Shown piece after piece: positions 1 to 6,886 of a DNA stretch of 8,098 bases. Where the stretch lies: assembly GCA_005881995.1 (NCBI GenBank), contig VBHV01000222.1, forward strand, positions 1-8,098. Reading direction: 5' to 3'. This DNA is from Chloroflexota bacterium (GTDB lineage Bacteria > Chloroflexota > Ktedonobacteria > Ktedonobacterales > Ktedonobacteraceae). Positions within the stretch are counted from its first letter, which is position 1, and every line of letters starts with the position of its first letter. The notes beneath the pieces are model-generated. The model saw only the letters and a list, made by a program, of their open reading frames with translations, made no database searches and was not told where the DNA came from. The position numbers and the translations under genes were made by a program.

Positions 1-1580
1 GTCGTCCAGGCAACAACCACTAGTGGCTGCTCCACCTTTGCTACCACCTTTTCCCTGTTCAATGGAGAAGTGGGCGCTTTTACCGCGACAGCTGTCGCTG
101 CATTCCTTGCATTACCCAACCTCGCGGAGACACGCCTGCCTGGAACTGGCGCGGGCATTGCTGGCGCGGCTGCTACCTCTGTAACGGGTTCGCGTTCCAT
201 GAACATGGCGGCGATTACGCGCGGGTAGTAATACATGCCCAGCACACTGGCAAGCACGCCAATGATAAGTAGTTCGGGATGCCCACCCTGCAGGGCAGCA
301 TAGAAGATATAGTATTTGGCAGCGAAACCCGCCATCGGCGGGAAACCTGCCAGGGAGAGCATGAAGAAAGCCAGCAGACCCGCCAGCAGTGGTTGACGAT
401 ACCACAGACCGCGTATCTCGCTCAGGCTATTGCCCGAATTGTCGGCACGTTCCAGCACCGAGACGATGCCAAAGGCGCCCAGGTTCAGGAACGTGTAGCA
501 GAACAGGTAGAAGAGGATAGCCGATAACCCGACCGTTCCGCCCACTACAACCCCGATCAGCAGGTAGCCAGCGTGCGCGATACTGGAATAGGCCAGTAAG
601 CGTTTGACGTTGCTCTGCACGAGCGCGAGGATGTTGCCGCCTATAATCGTCAGGATGGTAATCGCCCACACGACCGGCTGCCAATCCGCGGCAATGGGTT
701 GAAAAACCACGGAGAAGACACGCGCGAATGCGATCATCGCGGCGGCCTTGGTGCCAACCGACATGAAAGCCGTGACTGGAGCAGGCGCACCAACATATAC
801 ATCAGGCGTCCAGGCCTGAAATGGCACAGCCGATACTTTGAAGGCAAAGCCCACGATGAGCAGGCCCATGCCAATAAGCAAGAGTATTGGCGTCTGGCCA
901 TGCGGAAGGGTACCAGATGGGCAAGAAGCGTTTGCAGGAACATGACCGGCCAGAAAACCGTGGATGCAAGCGAATGATGTACTCCCCGTCGCGCCATAGG
1001 TCAGAGCAATGCCATAGAGCAGGATGGCCGACGCGAAAGAACTGAGCAGGAAATACTTCATACCCGCTTCTTGAGATGTGCTGCGCCGGGCAACAAAGCC
1101 ACACAGGATGTAGAGGGCCAGCGAGAGCATCTCCAGTCCCAGGAAAATAGTCAGAAAGCTGATCGCCGCCGCCATAATCATCATACCGATGGTGCCAAGC
1201 AGCAGGAGCGCGTAGTATTCTCCCTGGTGGAGGAGGTTCAGGCGTTTGAGGTAGGCGGGCGAGAGCAAGATGCCCAGGACGCTCGCGCTCAAGATGATAA
1301 GGTAGGCATAGAGCGACCCCGCATCGGAGCCTATCATATGGTTAAAGGCAGGCTGGTAGTCCTGGACAATAAACAGGACGATAGTCGCGGCAATAGCTCC
1401 CGCCAGTCCAAGCAGGCTTAATACGGGCAAGGCCAGAAAATTGCCCTCACCTTTTTGTATTTTCCCTGGCTGGGGCAGCAGCAGATCGACCAGCAGCGCC
1501 AGCAGAGCGAAAACCGCCAGCACTAATTCCGGCGCGACACGCCCCCAATCGGCGGCGGATACGGTAAATGTAAACGACAT
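1..1580 (-). CDS. nuoN: NADH-quinone oxidoreductase subunit N (partial, C-terminus beyond window edge)
   Basis: NuoN is one of three antiporter-like, proton-translocating subunits in the membrane arm of complex I. I translated the minus strand from the ATG at 1580 and the frame stays open to the window edge, giving 526 residues with no stop, so there is no frameshift. Family landmarks: the helix-5 glutamate E150 in FLGLEMLSLALYIL, K248 in FKVSAVPFQAWTPDVYVGAP, K278 in GTKAAAM, the SNVKRLLAYSSIAHAGYL stretch at 323-340, and K422 in GFPPMAGFAAKYY. A GAGGA ribosome site lies 8 nt before the ATG. It follows nuoM after 48 nt. NuoN is usually about 480-500 residues, yet the last helix seems only to begin at about 519. 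A stretch rich in Ala, Pro, Val and Arg (about 462-518) is inserted before it. The loop at about 203-229 also looks long. The identification is secure; only the C-terminus is unseen. Confidence 0.96.
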   Translation of the reverse strand, partial: MSFTFTVSAADWGRVAPELVLAVFALLALLVDLLLPQPGKIQKGEGNFLALPVLSLLGLAGAIAATIVLFIVQDYQPAFNHMIGSDAGSLYAYLIILSASVLGILLSPAYLKRLNLLHQGEYYALLLLGTIGMMIMAAAISFLTIFLGLEMLSLALYILCGFVARRSTSQEAGMKYFLLSSFASAILLYGIALTYGATGSTSFACIHGFLAGHVPANASCPSGTLPHGQTPILLLIGMGLLIVGFAFKVSAVPFQAWTPDVYVGAPAPVTAFMSVGTKAAAMIAFARVFSVVFQPIAADWQPVVWAITILTIIGGNILALVQSNVKRLLAYSSIAHAGYLLIGVVVGGTVGLSAILFYLFCYTFLNLGAFGIVSVLERADNSGNSLSEIRGLWYRQPLLAGLLAFFMLSLAGFPPMAGFAAKYYIFYAALQGGHPELLIIGVLASVLGMYYYPRVIAAMFMEREPVTEVAAAPAMPAPVPGRRVSARLGNARNAATAVAVKAPTSPLNREKVVAKVEQPLVVVAWT

Positions 1581-1595
1581 ATCATGAATCCTCGC

Positions 1596-1620
1596 GGACG
1601 CGATAAATCGAGTCCCTACA
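1596..1620 (+). repeat. Short palindromic intergenic repeat, copy 1 (nuoM-nuoN gap)
   Basis: The core reads GGACGCGAT-AA-ATCGAGTCC followed by CTACA. The two 9-nt arms pair with one mismatch around a central AA, so it can form a hairpin in RNA or DNA. It matches the two copies between nuoJ and nuoK. It occupies over half of the 48-nt gap and ends close to the ribosome site of nuoN. Three related copies, all between genes, point to a dispersed REP-like element rather than a chance palindrome. Confidence 0.75.
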
Positions 1621-1628
1621 ACATGTAT

Positions 1629-3194
1629 TCAGTGTGGTATCGCGCTCAGAAAATGTTGCAATGTATTTACTACCGAGGGTTCCATTAAGAAGGTGAGCGG
1701 ATACGGTTGAAAGCCGATGTAAAAGATCAAGATGAGCAAGGGCAAAATTGTCAGGAACTCGTCCAGGTACATATCACTCAGCGCGTTTTTACGTTCCAGC
1801 ACCGCCACCGGTCCCTCGGTTACGCGCGGCCCCTCCATCATGCCCAGGAAGAGGCGTATCATGTACCAGGCGGCTGGCACTACCACCGCAGTGCCGAGTA
1901 TACCAAAGATGGTGCTGCTCAGGAAGGCCCCGAGCAAAGCCAGGAATTCACCCGCGAAACTGTTCAGACCGGGTAGGCCAAGCGATGACAGCACGGCGAT
2001 GAACATGATGGTTGCCAGCACCGGTACGCGCCGGGCAAGCCCGCCAAAATCGCTCAGGCGGCGAGTGCCAGTTCGCGCCTCGATGAATCCGACAATGAGG
2101 AACAGGGCGCCAATAGTAATCCCATGATTCACCATCTGCAAGACCGATCCTTCGATATCCTGCACGTTGAAGGCGAACATGCCCAGCATGACGATTCCCA
2201 GGTGACTGATACTGGAATAACCGAGCAGCCGCTTGATATCGGTCTGCACAAGCGCCAGCAACGCACAGTAGAGAATACCAATCACGGCTAGCGTATTGAT
2301 GAGCGGCGCCAGCGTATGCGCGGCATTGGGGAAGAGCGGAATGCAGAAGCGCAGGAATCCATACGCCCCTGTCTTGGACATTGCCCCGGCCAGCATCGCG
2401 GTAACAGGCGCGGGCGCTGTGCTGTAGGCATCGGGCAACCAGCTATGGAAAGGGATCAACGGCACTTTAACGGCAAAGGCGGCGGCAAAAGCCAGGAAGA
2501 GCCACATCTGCACCGTGGGATCGAGTTTGCCACTCAGCAACGTGGGCAGGTCGAGCGTATAACCGCTTCCCGCTACCAAACGCTGGTGATAATAGCCAAG
2601 CGCGATGATACCCGCCAGCATAAGCAGACTGCCCACGGAGGTATATAGCACGAACTTGATGGCCGCGTATATTCGTCGTTCACCACCCCAACTTCCAACC
2701 AGGAAATAGGCGGGAATCAACATCAACTCCCAGAAAATATAGAACAGGAAGAGATTCGAGGAGAGGAACACGCCGATAATGCCGCATTCCAAAAGCAGCA
2801 TAAAGGCCATATAGTTCTTGACCTTTTGCTCGATGTGGAACGACGCAGCAATACACACTACTGTCAGCAGCGAGGTCAGTGCCACCAGCAATAAGCTGAT
2901 GCCATCGACATCCAGGCTATAGCTGAGATTGAAACCCGGCGTGACGATCCATGCCGCCTGCTCGTGGACCGTTGCGAAGTAGGTGGCTGTAGGGCCTGCC
3001 CCAACGATAGTTGAGTTAAAACTCGAAATGGTCTGTGAATAAGCAAGCGCGAGACCCAGCACGATCATCAAATCGGCCCAGGCAAAAGCCAGCGCCGTCC
3101 AGCGTATAACATTCAAACGCTCCCTGGGTAGGAGCAGCGCCACGATGCCGCCGATCAGAGGCAGGAATGTAATCAGTGATAACAAAGGAAACAT
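1629..3194 (-). CDS. nuoM: NADH-quinone oxidoreductase subunit M
   Basis: NuoM is the central antiporter-like proton-pumping subunit of the complex I membrane arm, with about 14 helices. The 521-residue product has the expected length. Visible landmarks: FWELMLIPAYFLVGSWGG with the helix-5 glutamate E156; K243 and H250 in AVKVPLIPFHSWLPDAY; APAPVTAMLAGAMSKTGAYG with K274; DIKRLLGYSSISHLGIVMLG at 319-338; VNHG with H357; and GLNSFAGEF with E416 on helix 12. All the charged residues expected on the central hydrophilic axis are present. The start at 3194 follows the nuoL stop by 4 nt. Its GAGGGGG ribosome site is formed by the last codons of nuoL, which suggests coupled translation. Nothing in it looks degraded. 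Confidence 0.98.
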   Translation of the reverse strand: MFPLLSLITFLPLIGGIVALLLPRERLNVIRWTALAFAWADLMIVLGLALAYSQTISSFNSTIVGAGPTATYFATVHEQAAWIVTPGFNLSYSLDVDGISLLLVALTSLLTVVCIAASFHIEQKVKNYMAFMLLLECGIIGVFLSSNLFLFYIFWELMLIPAYFLVGSWGGERRIYAAIKFVLYTSVGSLLMLAGIIALGYYHQRLVAGSGYTLDLPTLLSGKLDPTVQMWLFLAFAAAFAVKVPLIPFHSWLPDAYSTAPAPVTAMLAGAMSKTGAYGFLRFCIPLFPNAAHTLAPLINTLAVIGILYCALLALVQTDIKRLLGYSSISHLGIVMLGMFAFNVQDIEGSVLQMVNHGITIGALFLIVGFIEARTGTRRLSDFGGLARRVPVLATIMFIAVLSSLGLPGLNSFAGEFLALLGAFLSSTIFGILGTAVVVPAAWYMIRLFLGMMEGPRVTEGPVAVLERKNALSDMYLDEFLTILPLLILIFYIGFQPYPLTFLMEPSVVNTLQHFLSAIPH

Positions 3195-3198
3195 GCCG

Positions 3199-5286
3199 CT
3201 ACCCCCTCACCGCATAATAGACGATAATCAGGACGACGCCCAACAGGATGGCCAGCGCGTAATTGCGCATATAGCCAGTTTGCAAACGGCGCAGCATGCC
3301 GCCGGTTCTTCCAAATACCCACGCCACCCCCTGGCTACCACCATCCAGCACATTGCCCTCGAGCAAGCGCGAGGCTGTGCGACCAAGCCAGAGCAGCGGA
3401 TCGATGAGTACAGCTATGAGTATTTCATCAACATAGTACTTGTGGAAGACCAGTTGGTAGAGCGGGTTCTTGTTCTCTTTGTACTGGAACCCGTTTCGAT
3501 AGATGGCCCACGCGCCCAGGATGCCCAGCAAACCCAGTCCTACACTCAACCCTGTTGAAATCCACTGCACCTTCAATGATGCCGCGTGGACAGCTACCGG
3601 CATGGTAGCCCAGAGTGGATTGCTGAACACCGGATCGAGAAATTTTGCCAGGGGATGCCAGCGCGTTACGCCAATCAGTGAGAAAGAACCGACCAGCCCA
3701 CCAATCACAGAGAGCACCGCCAGGATAATCAAGGGCACCGTCATGATAGCGGGCGCTTCGAATATCGCATAGATACCGCCTCGACCTTGCGCTCCATGCA
3801 GCCCCTCTTCCTCACCCTCTTCGTCATCATGTCCGTGCTGCACTGGGCCTCTGCCACGATAGGAACCGCCGAAAATGCCCAACACCAGGCGGAACATATA
3901 GAACGCCGTCAGTCCAGCCGTCAGCAGGCCAATGCCCCATAGAAGATAGAAGATCGCTCCGGTTTTGCCACCTACCGCCGTCGCCTGCGCCAGCAGCGAG
4001 CTAAGTATTTCGTCCTTACTCCAGAAGCCTGACAACGGCGGAATGCCGCTAATCGCCAGCGCTGCAATGAGAAATGTCCAGAAGGTGATCTTGAGGCGGT
4101 GGCGCAGGCCGCCCATCTCGCGCATATCCTGTTCACCGCCCAGCGCGTGAATAACCGCGCCCGCGCCCAGGAAGAGCAGCGCCTTGAAATAGGCATGCGT
4201 GGTCAGGTGGAAGATACCCGCTCCGTAGTCGTGCGCGCCCTCACCCATAAACATATAGCCAAGCTGGCTGATAGTGGAGTAGGCCAGCACCCGTTTGATA
4301 TCGAGCTGGAACACCGCTATCGTAGCCGCGAAAAGCGCGGTTGCTCCTCCGATAATCGCCACGATGAGCAGTGCGGTCGGCGCGAACTCAAACAGTTGAT
4401 TGGCGCGCGCGACCAGGTAAACGCCCGCAGTCACCATGGTGGCCGCATGAATCAGCGCGCTGACAGGCGTCGGGCCTTCCATCGCGTCCGGCAGCCACAT
4501 GTAAAGCGGCAACTGAGCCGATTTCGCCGCGCACGCGAGGAAGAGCAGCAGGCAGATGATGATTAAAGTAGCGTGGGTTGCATTCCCCGGCAATTGATTG
4601 AAAACGCCGGGGTTCCCATTGCTATCGCTAAAGTAATTCAGCGTCTGAAAATGCTTGAAGATAAGGAAGATGGCAATCATCAGGCTAAAGTCACCGATGA
4701 TATTGATGACCAGGGCTTTCTGCGCCGCCGCTACCGCCGAACGACGCTGGTACCAGAAACCAATCAACAGGAACGAGGCCAGGCCCACCAGCGCCCAACC
4801 AACCAGCAGGAAGAGGAAGTTATCCGCGCTCACCAGCAGCGCCATGGCAAAAAGAAAGAAATTCATATACGCGAAGAAACGCCAGAAACCCGGATCGTCT
4901 TCCATATAGCCAGCCGAGTAGATATGGATGAGAAAGCCCACCCCTGTCACGATCATTAGCATGGTAGCAGACAGGGGATCGAAGAGCAGCCCAAAACTTA
5001 TGGTGAACGGCGCCCCGCCAGAAGCCGCTCCGGCAGGTACACCAGGGATGGTGCCAATAATACCGGAGTTGACCCAGGTATAGAAAACCTGGTCGCCACT
5101 TGCCGGAGATGTAGGAGGCGCACCAAGCATGGACAAGAAACCGAGGGCGGCAAAAAGAAATGCCAGGCCCGATGTTCCCAACGCTACCGTCAATATCCCT
5201 GTACGTGTCAAAGCGCGCCCGGCCAATCCCAGGATGATGAATCCGAGTAGGGGCAGCGCCAGCACCCATACGGTCAAATTTGTCAT
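3199..5286 (-). CDS. nuoL: NADH-quinone oxidoreductase subunit L
   Basis: NuoL is the distal antiporter-like subunit of complex I. Its C-terminal long lateral helix runs back along the membrane arm. The 695-residue length fits the family (E. coli NuoL has 613). Motifs: LLFDPLSATMLMIVTGVGFL near 100-119; K255 in AAKSAQLPLYMWLPDAMEGP; TPVSALIHAATMVTAGVYL with H280; LDIKRVLAYSTISQLGYMF at 328-346; THAYFKALLFLGAGAVIHA with K368; and GIPPLSGFWSKDEIL with K424 and D425. The C-terminal part from about 575 fits the lateral helix and the anchoring helix at about 676-691. Oddity: the helix-5 motif, normally GWE(G/L)VGL with a key glutamate, reads GWALVGLASFLLIGF, so residue 165 is Ala (codon GCG at 4794-4792). 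An acidic, His-containing loop (484-499) follows helix 12. The start follows nuoK by 4 nt, with AGAGG in the last nuoK codons as ribosome site. Confidence 0.98.
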   Translation of the reverse strand: MTNLTVWVLALPLLGFIILGLAGRALTRTGILTVALGTSGLAFLFAALGFLSMLGAPPTSPASGDQVFYTWVNSGIIGTIPGVPAGAASGGAPFTISFGLLFDPLSATMLMIVTGVGFLIHIYSAGYMEDDPGFWRFFAYMNFFLFAMALLVSADNFLFLLVGWALVGLASFLLIGFWYQRRSAVAAAQKALVINIIGDFSLMIAIFLIFKHFQTLNYFSDSNGNPGVFNQLPGNATHATLIIICLLLFLACAAKSAQLPLYMWLPDAMEGPTPVSALIHAATMVTAGVYLVARANQLFEFAPTALLIVAIIGGATALFAATIAVFQLDIKRVLAYSTISQLGYMFMGEGAHDYGAGIFHLTTHAYFKALLFLGAGAVIHALGGEQDMREMGGLRHRLKITFWTFLIAALAISGIPPLSGFWSKDEILSSLLAQATAVGGKTGAIFYLLWGIGLLTAGLTAFYMFRLVLGIFGGSYRGRGPVQHGHDDEEGEEEGLHGAQGRGGIYAIFEAPAIMTVPLIILAVLSVIGGLVGSFSLIGVTRWHPLAKFLDPVFSNPLWATMPVAVHAASLKVQWISTGLSVGLGLLGILGAWAIYRNGFQYKENKNPLYQLVFHKYYVDEILIAVLIDPLLWLGRTASRLLEGNVLDGGSQGVAWVFGRTGGMLRRLQTGYMRNYALAILLGVVLIIVYYAVRG

Positions 5287-5290
5287 ATCA

Positions 5291-5596
5291 CTAGCCTCTT
5301 AATACGTTCATATCATCAACATCGATGTCGCGGCGCGTGCGGAAAATGGAGACAATAATTGCCAGGCCCACAACGACCTCTGCCGCCGCGACGGTCAACA
5401 CCAGGAACACAAACATCTGCCCATCCACTGAGTCGAGATAGTGTGAGAATGCTATAAACGAGAGGTTAACGGCATTTAACATCAGTTCAATCGACATAAA
5501 TATAATCAAAGGGTTGCGCCGTATCAGCACTCCCGTAACGCCTATGGTAAATATAAAGGCGCTGACGATTAAATACCAGGATATTGGTATGGGCAT
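5291..5596 (-). CDS. nuoK: NADH-quinone oxidoreductase subunit K
   Basis: NuoK is the small three-helix membrane subunit of complex I (ND4L in mitochondria), next to NuoJ and NuoN, and carries two membrane glutamates of the proton path. I chose the ATG at 5596 because a near-perfect AAGGAGGTGA ribosome site lies just upstream. The 101-residue product equals the usual NuoK length. An in-frame ATG at 5623 would add nine charged residues before the first helix and lies in repeat sequence. With this start, E37 in [13 protein letters not shown] and E73 in [15 protein letters not shown] correspond to E. coli E36 and E72. The C-terminus ends [14 protein letters not shown]. nuoL follows after 4 nt. 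The gap to upstream nuoJ is 105 nt and holds two inverted palindromes. Confidence 0.97.
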   Translation of the reverse strand: MPIPISWYLIVSAFIFTIGVTGVLIRRNPLIIFMSIELMLNAVNLSFIAFSHYLDSVDGQMFVFLVLTVAAAEVVVGLAIIVSIFRTRRDIDVDDMNVLRG

Positions 5597-5600
5597 GCTC

Positions 5601-5607
5601 ACCTCCT
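5601..5607 (-). promoter_or_regulatory. Strong Shine-Dalgarno site of nuoK
   Basis: On the minus strand this reads AGGAGGT, 4 nt before the GTG AGC-style spacer ends at the ATG at 5596 (AAGGAGGTGAGC-ATG). It fixes the nuoK start and is the strongest ribosome site in the window. nuoK is the one complex I gene here separated by a large gap from the gene before it, so it needs independent initiation rather than coupling. Confidence 0.8.
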
Positions 5608-5621
5608 TTTTATCATCACCC

Positions 5622-5649
5622 ATTTGTAAGGACGCGATTTATCGGGTCC
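5622..5649 (-). repeat. Palindromic intergenic repeat, copy 2 (nuoJ-nuoK gap, inverted)
   Basis: The core at 5630-5649 reads GGACGCGAT-TT-ATCGGGTCC on the plus strand, a 9-nt stem with one mismatch. It is flanked by ATTTGTAA on the nuoK side. It is the reverse complement of copy 3: the two 28-nt arms (5622-5649 and 5674-5701) match at 26 positions when one is inverted. The alternative upstream ATG for nuoK falls inside it. Confidence 0.8.
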
Positions 5650-5673
5650 TTATTCCAATAGTCACATCCATTC

Positions 5674-5701
5674 GGACGCGATAAATCGCGTCCCTACAAA
5701 T
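5674..5701 (+). repeat. Palindromic intergenic repeat, copy 3 (nuoJ-nuoK gap, direct)
   Basis: The core at 5674-5693 is GGACGCGAT-AA-ATCGCGTCC, a perfect 9-nt inverted repeat, followed by CTACAAAT. It ends at the base next to the nuoJ stop codon (5704-5702). Together with copy 2 it can form one long 28-bp stem with two mismatches around a 24-nt loop, or two separate short hairpins. Confidence 0.82.
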
Positions 5702-6235
5702 TTACGATTTTCGACCCAGCACCATCGCACCCAGAATAGCTACGACTATCAACAAACTTGTTACCTCAAAGGGAAATGCAAAGCCGTGAAACAGCGCGAG
5801 TCCAAAGGCCTGCGTGTCACCCTGTGTCGCTACCGTTTTCGCGAGACTATTCGCGCCGCTCGCTTTGACGCTGTTACCGATGGTCGCGCCCGTGAAGAGC
5901 AGGTAGCTCAACGCGCCCACCAGGATAAACCCAAGCGTGGCAGCAATGCCGCGCTGCCACGGTATACGATCGGGCAACTCGCTATCGCTCGCCTCGGAAG
6001 CCAGCATGGTAACGACGAAGAGGAACAAGACCATAATTGCGCCCGCGTAGATCAAGATTTGCACGATGGCAATAAACATCGCCCCTAGTTGCAGGTAGAA
6101 CAGCGCCAGGAAGAGCAGCGTCAGGATCAGGCTTAACGCGCTATGCACAGCGTTCTTGAAGGCGATTACACCGGTGGCGGATGCGACGCTGGCCACCGCC
6201 AGCACAAAGAATGAGAGCAAATTTACGTCAATCAT
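5702..6235 (-). CDS. nuoJ: NADH-quinone oxidoreductase subunit J
   Basis: NuoJ (ND6) is a five-helix membrane subunit of complex I next to NuoK. Its third helix carries the conserved Gly-rich segment whose alpha-to-pi bulge switch links quinone chemistry to pumping. The 177-residue product has the right length. The hallmark is at 58-78: [21 protein letters not shown], with Y63 and G65. Helices are visible at about 7-26, 32-50, 54-78, 97-115 and 156-173. At 53, where many homologues have the Glu of an AEF motif, this protein has Met (GAMFIA); other lineages also vary here. The loop at 117-145 is polar. The ATG overlaps the nuoI stop as ATGA, the standard sign of coupled translation. The only ribosome-like sequence is the G-rich end of nuoI. 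Confidence 0.97.
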   Translation of the reverse strand: MIDVNLLSFFVLAVASVASATGVIAFKNAVHSALSLILTLLFLALFYLQLGAMFIAIVQILIYAGAIMVLFLFVVTMLASEASDSELPDRIPWQRGIAATLGFILVGALSYLLFTGATIGNSVKASGANSLAKTVATQGDTQAFGLALFHGFAFPFEVTSLLIVVAILGAMVLGRKS

Positions 6236-6873
6236 GGCTTATCCCGCCCCTTCTCGTGCTCAAATTTACGCCGGTCCTCGTCCTGCTCTTCATCGATCAG
6301 CAGAACGGGCTGTTCTGTGCGTAGATCACCCAGGCCAACCGCGGCTGCGCTGGCCTGCTGTCCATCAAACACGTGGCTCTCCTGCGGGACGGGCTGCACA
6401 GCCTCCTCAGGCGCAGGTTCAAACCACACAGCGCTGGAACCAACCGTTGCCTGGCCTACGGGTTCAAGCAATTGCTCTTTGTGATACACCAGGTCTTCCG
6501 GGTAGTACGCCGCCAGCTTGTAGTTGTTTTCGAGTGTAATCGCCCCTGTTGGACACGCCGCCTCGCAATAACCGCAGAAGATGCAGCGCAGCATATTCAC
6601 GTCGAACACTTTGGCGTAACGTTCCCCAGGTGAGACACGGTTTTCCTCGGTATTCTCATCCGCCTCGATATATATGGCATCAGCAGGACATGCCCCTGCG
6701 CATAGGAAGCACCCCACGCATCGCTCCAACCCATTCTCATAGCGATGCAGCACGTGCCGCCCGCGAAAACGCGCCGGAAGCGCCCGCTCCTCCTCCGGGT
6801 AGGAGATAGTCGTGGGCTTCTTACCTATATTTTTCAGGGTGGTCGCCATCCCCTTGATGATGTCGAATGACAT
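6232..6873 (-). CDS. nuoI: NADH-quinone oxidoreductase subunit I (two [4Fe-4S] clusters)
   Basis: NuoI is the peripheral-arm subunit that holds clusters N6a and N6b and passes electrons to N2 next to the quinone site. Two ferredoxin-type motifs are intact: C52, C55, C58 and C62 in [17 protein letters not shown], and C97, C100, C103 and C107 in [17 protein letters not shown]. The start at 6873 is chosen because AAGGAG lies 6 nt upstream and [16 protein letters not shown] resembles the usual NuoI N-terminus. An in-frame ATG at 6909 would overlap the toxin gene and add a polar KKTDKEQ segment. The protein is 213 residues, longer than the usual 160-180. The excess is a tail from about 140, rich in Pro, Gln, Ala and Glu and ending in a charged [19 protein letters not shown] segment. 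Its neighbours are the PIN toxin 13 nt upstream and nuoJ overlapping by 4 nt. Confidence 0.97.
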   Translation of the reverse strand: MSFDIIKGMATTLKNIGKKPTTISYPEEERALPARFRGRHVLHRYENGLERCVGCFLCAGACPADAIYIEADENTEENRVSPGERYAKVFDVNMLRCIFCGYCEAACPTGAITLENNYKLAAYYPEDLVYHKEQLLEPVGQATVGSSAVWFEPAPEEAVQPVPQESHVFDGQQASAAAVGLGDLRTEQPVLLIDEEQDEDRRKFEHEKGRDKP

Positions 6874-6879
6874 GATTTG

Positions 6880-6885
6880 CTCCTT
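6880..6885 (-). promoter_or_regulatory. Shine-Dalgarno site deciding the nuoI start
   Basis: AAGGAG on the minus strand, 6 nt before the ATG at 6873. It lies in the 13-nt gap after the toxin stop codon (6889-6887), so ribosomes ending on the toxin message could reinitiate on nuoI. It favours this ATG over the one at 6909. Confidence 0.7.
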
Positions 6886-6886
6886 G

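Noticed and set aside
1..1580. Several short overlapping minus-strand frames (such as 112-405, 427-684, 734-997, 802-1104) that could suggest a broken nuoN
   Set aside because: Codon-by-codon translation from the ATG at 1580 gives one continuous NuoN frame to the window edge; the short frames are out-of-frame shadows.
1707..4959. Plus-strand open frames opposite nuoM and nuoL (for example 1732-2127, 4099-4566, 4573-4959)
   Set aside because: They are antisense to intact conserved genes, have Arg/Gln/His-rich composition and no recognisable domain.
5597..5623. Longer NuoK starting at the ATG at 5623
   Set aside because: The added MGDDKKEVS lies in repeat and ribosome-site sequence; the ATG at 5596 has an AAGGAGGTGA site and gives the usual 101 residues.
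1596..5701. CRISPR array from the repeated palindromes
   Set aside because: Only three copies, irregular spacing, mixed orientation and gene-length separations.
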